Shown: positions 1 through 4,502 of the stretch, piece after piece
How positions within the stretch are numbered: position 1 is the stretch's first letter
Layout of the letters: each line of letters begins with the position of its first letter
Assembly: GCA_031254455.1 (NCBI GenBank)
Contig: JAIRUI010000113.1
Coordinates: 1-6,322, forward strand
Reading direction: 5' to 3'
Length of the DNA: 6,322 nucleotides
DNA from: Chitinispirillales bacterium
GTDB taxonomy: Bacteria > Fibrobacterota > Chitinivibrionia > Chitinivibrionales > Chitinivibrionaceae
The notes under the pieces: model-generated
The model's input: only the letters and a program-made list of their open reading frames with translations
Told to the model about the DNA's origin: nothing
Database searches by the model: none
Position numbers and translations under genes: made by a program

Positions 1-281
1 TCTCCTACCAAATCTTCCATCACCCAAACCTGAACGCCTCTTCTATTTGTAACCTGATACCATTGTCCTTTTTTTCTTGTAGCGGTTAAACGTTCTCCGA
101 ATAAGCCTTTTCCTGCAATTTCCGAATCTATTGCAGGCAATTGTCTTAGATTTACGGTATTTTTCAAAACGTATAAAGTGATTTTATTACTGTTTGAAAC
201 CGTATCGGCAAAAACATACGGGCAAAACAATAACAGCGCAAATTGTAAATAAATAATTTTTTTCTTAATTAAATATGTCAT
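1..281 (-). CDS. Exported SH3-domain protein in the pilP position (3' end outside window)
   Basis: My own reading of the reverse strand gives 93 codons from an ATG at 281, open through the window edge. Residues 1-25 look like a Sec signal peptide: a lysine-rich start (KKK), a hydrophobic core, and a likely cut after VFA at residue 25. Residues about 34-92 match a bacterial SH3 (SH3_3/SH3b) domain: VNLRQLP, then a GERLTA turn, GQWYQV, and a terminal VWVMEDLV strand. These domains commonly bind cell-wall peptides or act as small periplasmic adaptors. The start codon overlaps the pilO stop (ATGA), which implies translational coupling and a shared operon. In canonical pilMNOPQ clusters the next gene is pilP, a lipoprotein. 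Here there is no usable lipobox (the residue before Cys20 is Phe). It could be a PilP substitute, the N-terminus of a secretin with an added SH3 domain, or a peptidoglycan-anchoring accessory. The domain call is firm; the role is inferred from position only. Confidence 0.8.
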   Translation of the reverse strand, partial: MTYLIKKKIIYLQFALLLFCPYVFADTVSNSNKITLYVLKNTVNLRQLPAIDSEIAGKGLFGERLTATRKKGQWYQVTNRRGVQVWVMEDLVG

Positions 282-904
282 TTACCCGCCTCTTGCAGAG
301 ATGAATATGTCGTTAATCTAAAAACGACTTGAATGCTGTTTATCATTTCGTCCGTTCCTTTCGAACCTTTATATTTTTCAACAAAGTACTTTAACTCATT
401 CACAAGAGTAGGGCTTACGCGAACGTTAACTTTATTGATGTTTATAAGCAAATCAAAGTTTGCTATGCTGGCGAAGAAGTCTCCGACACTGTGATAAGAA
501 CCCAAAATAGACATGTCGTAATAATTTTCGACATAGTAATCTTTTACAAGCGTTCCGTTAGGTTTGAAACTCGTCATAGAAATTTTTAGCGCTCTTGAAA
601 TTTTTGTAATATTTGTAATGAGATTCGGGACATCCGGATTTCTTGGAAATATTGATTCAAGCGAGTCCATTTCATGTTGAAGGCGGGCGACTTCGATACG
701 CATCATCTCCAATTGCGGTTTTAGAACCAATATCTTATTCAGTTCTTCGGTTTTTTGGGCGGACTTGGTTTTTAAGGCTTTTAATTCTAGATGTTTTACG
801 CGGATTTGGAAATTTCCGATAAGACCGACGACAATAATCCCGATTAGGATTATCGCTATGATCTTTTGCGTTTTAGCGTCGCTTAAATCTATATTGTCTG
901 CCAT
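278..904 (-). CDS. pilO: PilO, type IV pilus inner-membrane alignment protein
   Basis: PilO is a bitopic inner-membrane protein that dimerises with PilN and links the PilM ring to the outer-membrane secretin. With the start chosen here it has 208 residues, normal for the family. It has a short cytoplasmic tail, one membrane helix at about 15-32, a coiled-coil stretch at about 35-83, then the periplasmic ferredoxin-like domain. Family hallmarks are visible: IFPRNPDVPNLI at 85-96, SFKPNG at 112-117, and the MSILGSYHSVGDFF segment at 131-144, which corresponds to the usual 'G-x-YH...FF' block. The frame stays open to an ATG at 931, but nothing resembling a ribosome-binding site precedes that one and it would overlap pilN by 23 bases. 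The ATG at 904 lies 4 bases after the pilN stop, with AGGGG 10 bases upstream. The stop overlaps the next gene's start. Confidence 0.9.
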   Translation of the reverse strand: MADNIDLSDAKTQKIIAIILIGIIVVGLIGNFQIRVKHLELKALKTKSAQKTEELNKILVLKPQLEMMRIEVARLQHEMDSLESIFPRNPDVPNLITNITKISRALKISMTSFKPNGTLVKDYYVENYYDMSILGSYHSVGDFFASIANFDLLININKVNVRVSPTLVNELKYFVEKYKGSKGTDEMINSIQVVFRLTTYSSLQEAGK

Positions 905-908
905 ACTA

Positions 909-1490
909 TTATTGCCCCTGAGTTTTTCCATTATTATTGACTAAAGAATTTTTTATAGAAAAATTTTTTAATTGTCCGTTATTGCCGGCGTCTTTCATCT
1001 CTACTAAGACCACGCCGCTCACAAGGGGAGAACTTGCGAGTCTGCTCATGATCTGTCCGACTTCGGCGTCCGCTTCCGTTACGCCGTTTACATTTACGGA
1101 AGTTTCGTCTTCCGCTTCTTCTATGCTGGTAAGCCAAGTATTTTCCGGAAGAACGGAAGCGTATAATTCAAAAGCGTCGACCCATTTTGTGCGATTGATG
1201 TTAACCGATTTAAGTCCGTTAACTTTCGCCCTCATTTCGCTTTGTTTCGTTTCAAGTGTTTTTATTTCGGTTTGAATAGTTTTGTTGGCTTCAATTTCTC
1301 TTTCAATATTTGCGATTTTTTCGTTTTCACGCGAAATGCCCGAACTGAGAAAAGACGACCAAATAAGCGCCGCAAGCGATAATACAATTGAAACAATTAA
1401 AGAAATTACCGTTGCCGGATCCGCCGAAAAATGTCTTTCTTGAGTTATATATTCCGCAGGAATAAGGTTTATTTCTATTTTTTCTATCAT
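909..1490 (-). CDS. pilN: PilN, type IV pilus inner-membrane alignment protein
   Basis: 193 residues, typical of PilN. The N-terminal INLIP motif at residues 7-11 is the cytoplasmic peptide that docks into a groove on PilM in the family. It is followed by a membrane helix at about 27-48, a coiled coil rich in Glu, Lys and Asn at about 53-92, and a periplasmic ferredoxin-like domain containing WVDAFELYASVLPENTWLTS and a later VNVNGV strand, the usual PilN core. It should pair with PilO in the periplasm. The start lies 6 bases after the pilM stop. A GAGGAG ribosome-binding site at 1502-1507 is buried in the last codons of pilM, so the two genes are likely translationally coupled. The C-terminal tail after about 178 is Asn/Gln/Lys-rich and probably disordered. 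It could in principle belong to a type II secretion system (GspL-like), but separate PilM, PilN and PilO genes favour type IV pili. Confidence 0.92.
   Translation of the reverse strand: MIEKIEINLIPAEYITQERHFSADPATVISLIVSIVLSLAALIWSSFLSSGISRENEKIANIEREIEANKTIQTEIKTLETKQSEMRAKVNGLKSVNINRTKWVDAFELYASVLPENTWLTSIEEAEDETSVNVNGVTEADAEVGQIMSRLASSPLVSGVVLVEMKDAGNNGQLKNFSIKNSLVNNNGKTQGQ
915..919 (-). promoter_or_regulatory. Ribosome-binding site that sets the pilO start
   Basis: On the minus strand this reads AGGGG, 10 bases before ATG at 904 and inside the last codons of pilN. It favours 904 over the upstream in-frame ATG at 931, which has only AT-rich sequence before it. Confidence 0.5.
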
Positions 1491-1496
1491 ATGAGA

Positions 1497-2552
1497 TTAT
1501 ACTCCTCGTAACGCCAAACCGGTTGCTATTGAAAAAAGCGCCGAGAATTCAGACGGATCCGCATCGTTAAATAATTCGGCGTCGTATTTCAAAAAAGAGA
1601 ACGGGTCGGAGATAGTCACTTCAATACCAAGATGCCGGGACAAATATGCTGTAAACCCCGCCGCGTAAACTCCGCCGCCGCAAATCACAATTTTTTCTAC
1701 GGAATTGTCGCCGGAATCTTTTTTGTAATAGGAAAAAGCCATATCAAACCCTGATGTAAATTCTTCATATACAAATTGAAGCGCCTTCTGAATATCGTCA
1801 AGTGAAATTTTATCTACATGTTGCCCGAACATTATGGAGGTCGCTTGTCCAAAATCTATTTTGAGTTGTTTTTGCAGCGTTTTTAAAATGTAATCACAGC
1901 CTATGCCTATATCTCTCGCCGAATGGTAAAGCCCGTCTTTTATGAATAAGAATCTGCTTCCCTGATGACCTATATCTAAAAGAACGAGCGTTTCGGGAAC
2001 TTCCTCCAATTCGCATTCTTTTACATAACAATTATTAAAAGCGTAAGAACTTACGTCTATGATTTTCGGACGAAGTCCGGCTTCATATAAGGCGTCCACG
2101 TATGAGCACACTCCGGGATTTTTTGCGGCGACAAGCAATATTAATAATTTCTTTGTCGCTTCGTCGTCGTTAAGTATATTGTAATTTATCGTAATATCGT
2201 CAACGTCAAACGGACTTCTTTGTTTCGCTTCCCAAAGAATATCTTCCGTTATGTTGTCTAAAGTTTCGTAAGAAAATCCTATTTTATCGCTTAATACGCC
2301 GTTGGTTCCCATGGAAACAATAACGTCTGTTATTTCCGGATCGCACTTACGTACTAATTGTTTTACCGCATTGATAAAAGTATCTTTATCTTTTACAAAA
2401 CCGCCTGATACGACTCCTTCGGGTAAATCTTTCACCCCGACGGCTATAAGACGCAAATCGTCGTCGTCTTTTCTTAATTCGACTAATTTAATGTACTTAT
2501 TGCCAACGTCAAGCCCCACGCTGTAGTTGCTTCTACCTTTATTGCCAAACAA
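1497..2552 (-). CDS. pilM: PilM, actin-like ATPase of the type IV pilus
   Basis: Cytoplasmic actin-fold protein that forms a ring under the inner membrane and binds the PilN tail. Length is 351 residues, normal for the family. Seen in order: phosphate-1 motif VGLDVGNKYIKLVEL at about 12-26; the PilM-specific small domain with DILWEAKQRSPFDVDDITIN, a family signature; phosphate-2 region LLDIGHQGSRF; and the adenosine motif IVICGGGVYAAGF near the C-terminus. The frame is open to a TTG at 2573, but the best ribosome-binding site (AAGGAG, 2562-2567) lies inside that extension and 9 bases before a second TTG at 2552. Starting there gives MFGNKG..., matching how PilM proteins usually begin (M-x-F/L-F-G-K). 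The phosphate-2 loop has His-Gln after DIG where I expect small or hydroxyl residues, so ATP handling may differ. Pairing with pilN downstream is standard. Confidence 0.93.
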   Translation of the reverse strand: MFGNKGRSNYSVGLDVGNKYIKLVELRKDDDDLRLIAVGVKDLPEGVVSGGFVKDKDTFINAVKQLVRKCDPEITDVIVSMGTNGVLSDKIGFSYETLDNITEDILWEAKQRSPFDVDDITINYNILNDDEATKKLLILLVAAKNPGVCSYVDALYEAGLRPKIIDVSSYAFNNCYVKECELEEVPETLVLLDIGHQGSRFLFIKDGLYHSARDIGIGCDYILKTLQKQLKIDFGQATSIMFGQHVDKISLDDIQKALQFVYEEFTSGFDMAFSYYKKDSGDNSVEKIVICGGGVYAAGFTAYLSRHLGIEVTISDPFSFLKYDAELFNDADPSEFSALFSIATGLALRGV

Positions 2553-2561
2553 CGTATTATA

Positions 2562-2567
2562 CTCCTT
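2562..2567 (-). promoter_or_regulatory. Ribosome-binding site that sets the pilM start
   Basis: On the minus strand this reads AAGGAG, a near-perfect anti-16S match, 9 bases before TTG at 2552. No comparable site precedes the longer in-frame TTG at 2573, so it decides the start. Confidence 0.75.
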
Positions 2568-2580
2568 GGTCAAAAACTAA

Positions 2581-2610
2581 CATATAAATATACACAAATT
2601 CAACGGTAAA
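2581..2610 (-). promoter_or_regulatory. Weak candidate internal promoter for pilMNO
   Basis: This is the only sizeable gap in the minus-strand cluster (2574-2628 plus the unused pilM extension). The minus strand reads TTTACC (2605-2610), an 18-base spacer, then TATATG (2581-2586): four of six consensus bases in each box. In sequence this AT-rich such a match can occur by chance. It would allow pilMNO to be expressed apart from the PilZ gene. Confidence 0.2.
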
Positions 2611-2628
2611 GGGGCGAAAAACCGAAAT

Positions 2629-3027
2629 TTAATAAGACATTACCCAATTTACGGAATCAGGACTTACCAAAAGTAATCTTTTCGATTGATAATGCACCTC
2701 TTTGCCGAAAGAGCCGCAAGATTCTATTTTTACTTCTATGCTATCCAAAGAAATCGTATCTTTTGTTACGGACACCGAATATTTTCCTCCGTCAGGAGTC
2801 GTTCCCGACGTGTTTTTAAGCGAATCGATCGTAAACGAAAAAGTTTCGGGCGGCATCGCCGATTCCGTTACCGCTTGAAATCCGTAATCCGCCGTCTGCA
2901 AAGCCTTTGTTTGCATAAACTGTACTTGTTTGTTTATGCTGTTTACAAGATACACGACGATCGCTACAATAACCGCTACTGTAACGGCTATTAACGACAA
3001 TTGGATTTTAAACGATAATTTCAACAT
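2629..3027 (-). CDS. One-pass membrane protein, PilX/pseudopilin-like, unknown function
   Basis: 132 residues that I cannot assign to a named family with confidence. It has a short basic N-terminus (K3, K7), a long hydrophobic helix at about 9-29, then KALQTADYGFQAV at 41-53. This resembles the 'A-x-x-A-E-x-G-L' helix that follows the membrane segment of PilX/GspK-type minor pilins. A small beta-rich domain completes the protein (FSFTIDSL, KYSVSVTKDTISLDSIEVKIE) with a single Cys104. There is no type III prepilin cleavage motif (no G-F-T-L-I-E-like site), so it is not an ordinary processed pilin. It starts 8 bases after the PilZ gene's stop, with only a modest site (GGTAGG) ahead of the ATG, and precedes pilM, so a role in the same envelope machine is likely. 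The gene is well supported; the minor-pilin idea is inference. Confidence 0.7.
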   Translation of the reverse strand: MLKLSFKIQLSLIAVTVAVIVAIVVYLVNSINKQVQFMQTKALQTADYGFQAVTESAMPPETFSFTIDSLKNTSGTTPDGGKYSVSVTKDTISLDSIEVKIESCGSFGKEVHYQSKRLLLVSPDSVNWVMSY

Positions 3028-3035
3028 ATTTTTGC

Positions 3036-4208
3036 CTACCCGATTTGTAACCTTTCCTGTTGTTTTTTATAAACATATTTTATTATTCTTTCTACGTCAG
3101 ACTGTTTTACGCCGCAAAAGACGACTCTGTGTCTGTAATATACATCATGACTTCCCTCTTGTGTGGAAATTGCGACAATTTTCCCTTTTATCGTTGTTTT
3201 TTGTTCTTGCATATTAAAAGAAAACATTGCAATATCGTCTATGGAAAGCGAAATTTTTGACAGAAACGCAAGCCCGCCTCCGCTTATATCCGAAATGGTC
3301 GTTCCCGGAAGTATTTCACCTGCGGCCGGAACGGCGTTTTCATCTTTCCTCTCAATTATTTTGCATTGACACTTCATACCTATATCCATAGTAAGGCGGG
3401 CGTACTTTCTTGCCTGGCTTCTTTCTAACGCTATGGAATGATAAAACGAAATTATATTTTTGTCACGGTCAAACATTTTTACGTTAAGTTTGGCGGTATA
3501 CATCGCATCCTGCGCTCTGGTAAACGATACGATAAAGCTTTTTATAGGTGCGTCGTCCGTTAAAGTCGAATCGTCTAATTCCATTAAATCCGCTGAAAAA
3601 TACAATTCGTTTACTTCCGATGTTTTTGCGTTGCTGATTTTTGTATTGTCCGATACGCTTGTAATTGAAATTATTTGCCCTATGTCTATGTTTCTTGTGG
3701 ATTGTATTTGTCTTTCCGGAATAATTTTGTCGTAACCAAGCTTTCTTCGTAAATTTGATATGACAAGAGCGATTTCTTCCGTTGTTTTACCGCTTTCTCC
3801 ATATTTTTCAATAGTTTTTTTTATTTTAGCGTCTACGGCGCTTTCAAAAATTAAAATGGATTTAAATACATCGAAGAGCGTTTTAGGCGCAACTTCCCAA
3901 GTCATGCTTCGCAGTAATGTTTGCTCAAATGTCAGTAATTTTATTTCTTTGGATTTTTGATTGAACTGCAAGTTGGAGAATTCCATTATTTGCCTGTCTT
4001 GATTTCTTCTTTGGAATATATATATTACTATAAGCATTATCGGGACTATTACGAAAGCGGCGCTCACCGAATAAACGACCCAGTCTTCGTTATCTACCCA
4101 GTGGTATTCCTGGAGAAAAGTTTCTAAGGTAATTTGCGCGTACGCTGTCGAAAAGAACGACAGCAAAGCAATAAACGGTATCTTAAATAATAGCGTTTTC
4201 TTCGTCAT
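3036..4208 (-). CDS. Membrane-anchored PilZ-domain protein, predicted c-di-GMP receptor
   Basis: 390 residues. Layout: Sec signal peptide at 1-24 (cut after AYA); a short periplasmic stretch rich in acidic and aromatic residues at 25-43; a membrane helix at about 45-66 followed by basic QRRNQ; a cytoplasmic helical region at 75-165 with NLRRKLG at 152-158 and a STRNIDIGQ turn at 170-178, reminiscent of a PilZN/YcgR-N-like module; and a C-terminal PilZ domain at about 260-385. Both c-di-GMP-binding motifs are intact: R267-x-x-x-R271, and D307-x-S309-x-x-G312 within DISGGG. It should therefore sense c-di-GMP at the cytoplasmic face. The overall design (membrane helix, PilZN-like, PilZ) is like motility-linked PilZ proteins I recall from spirochaetes. 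Its start overlaps the preceding gene by 26 bases, and the signal peptide supports this start. Partner and output are unknown; lying just upstream of pilMNO suggests pilus control. Confidence 0.87.
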   Translation of the reverse strand: MTKKTLLFKIPFIALLSFFSTAYAQITLETFLQEYHWVDNEDWVVYSVSAAFVIVPIMLIVIYIFQRRNQDRQIMEFSNLQFNQKSKEIKLLTFEQTLLRSMTWEVAPKTLFDVFKSILIFESAVDAKIKKTIEKYGESGKTTEEIALVISNLRRKLGYDKIIPERQIQSTRNIDIGQIISITSVSDNTKISNAKTSEVNELYFSADLMELDDSTLTDDAPIKSFIVSFTRAQDAMYTAKLNVKMFDRDKNIISFYHSIALERSQARKYARLTMDIGMKCQCKIIERKDENAVPAAGEILPGTTISDISGGGLAFLSKISLSIDDIAMFSFNMQEQKTTIKGKIVAISTQEGSHDVYYRHRVVFCGVKQSDVERIIKYVYKKQQERLQIG

Positions 4209-4368
4209 ATTTTCGTTCTTCCCGTCTTTTCATAAGAACAATTCTTGTCGCCTGCTCTTTTTCAAAGTATGATGGAAGAACAAATAATTTAGCGGCAATA
4301 CTTGCGAATATCACGGTAAAAAGCGTAGAAACCCACTCGCTGGTGAAAAATATATCAATAATATTCAT
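4183..4368 (-). CDS. Small one-pass membrane protein of unknown function
   Basis: 61 residues, not a family I recognise. A short N-terminal segment is followed by a membrane helix at about 12-33 (WVSTLFTVIFASIAAKLFVL), then a highly charged tail with KRREERKYDEE. Positive charges after the helix suggest the tail faces the cytoplasm. Support for it being real: the AAGAAGG ribosome-binding site at 4375-4381 is 6 bases before the ATG, it is the first gene after the divergent intergenic region, and its last 26 bases overlap the PilZ gene in another frame, as in translationally coupled pairs. It may be a partner of the PilZ membrane protein or a leader that tunes its translation. Its small size keeps confidence moderate. 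Confidence 0.62.
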   Translation of the reverse strand: MNIIDIFFTSEWVSTLFTVIFASIAAKLFVLPSYFEKEQATRIVLMKRREERKYDEENAII

Positions 4369-4406
4369 ATTATACCTTCTTTAAGACAAAAAATCAGTTC
4401 CTCACA

Positions 4407-4435
4407 TTTATCGGCAGTTTTTCATAAAAATACAA
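4407..4435 (-). promoter_or_regulatory. Weak candidate promoter for the minus-strand pilus cluster
   Basis: The minus strand reads TTGTAT (4430-4435), a 17-base spacer, then GATAAA (4407-4412), placing a start near 4400 and a leader of about 30 bases. Matches are 3/6 and 4/6. A competing pair, CTTACA (4451-4456) with TATTTT (4427-4432) at 18 bases, is about as good. A promoter is expected in this gap; the exact one is uncertain. Confidence 0.25.
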
Positions 4436-4449
4436 TATTTATTTTGGTT

Positions 4450-4478
4450 TTGTAAGGAAAAACTATAGAAATTATATT
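4450..4478 (+). promoter_or_regulatory. Candidate uvrA promoter
   Basis: TTGTAA at 4450-4455 and TATATT at 4473-4478 are separated by 17 bases, with 4/6 and 5/6 matches to the sigma-70 consensus. Transcription would start near 4485, only about 18 bases before the uvrA ATG and just upstream of its ribosome-binding site. I see no SOS-box-like palindrome (CTG...CAG) around it. Confidence 0.4.
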
Positions 4479-4502
4479 ATTTTCGGCTTAAAGGAAGGTA
4501 AA

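Noticed and set aside
222..233. Cys20 in the SH3 protein's signal peptide as a lipoprotein site
   Set aside because: The preceding residues are L-L-F, and Phe directly before Cys does not fit a lipobox. The VFA cut at residue 25 is more likely.
937..1275. Open frame of 112 residues on the plus strand
   Set aside because: It lies wholly opposite pilN, which has strong family motifs, and its translation is low-complexity Ser/Thr-rich like an antisense shadow.
2604..2624. Possible hairpin CGGT...ACCG between the 132-residue protein gene and pilM
   Set aside because: The stem is only 4 base pairs with a 13-base loop and no following T-run on the transcribed strand, so it is not a credible terminator.
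2686..3960. Several plus-strand frames opposite the PilZ and PilX-like genes
   Set aside because: They are rich in Arg/Tyr/Phe or Ser/Leu as expected from antisense reading, and lack ribosome-binding sites or motifs.
4418..4430. TTTTT-cat-AAAAA inverted repeat
   Set aside because: Five A-T pairs with a 3-base loop are too weak to be a terminator or a convincing operator.
4471..4476. Perfect TATAAT on the minus strand in the divergent gap
   Set aside because: No -35-like sequence lies 16-18 bases upstream (that stretch is the uvrA ribosome-binding region), and it would give a leader of about 100 bases. It is probably chance in AT-rich DNA.
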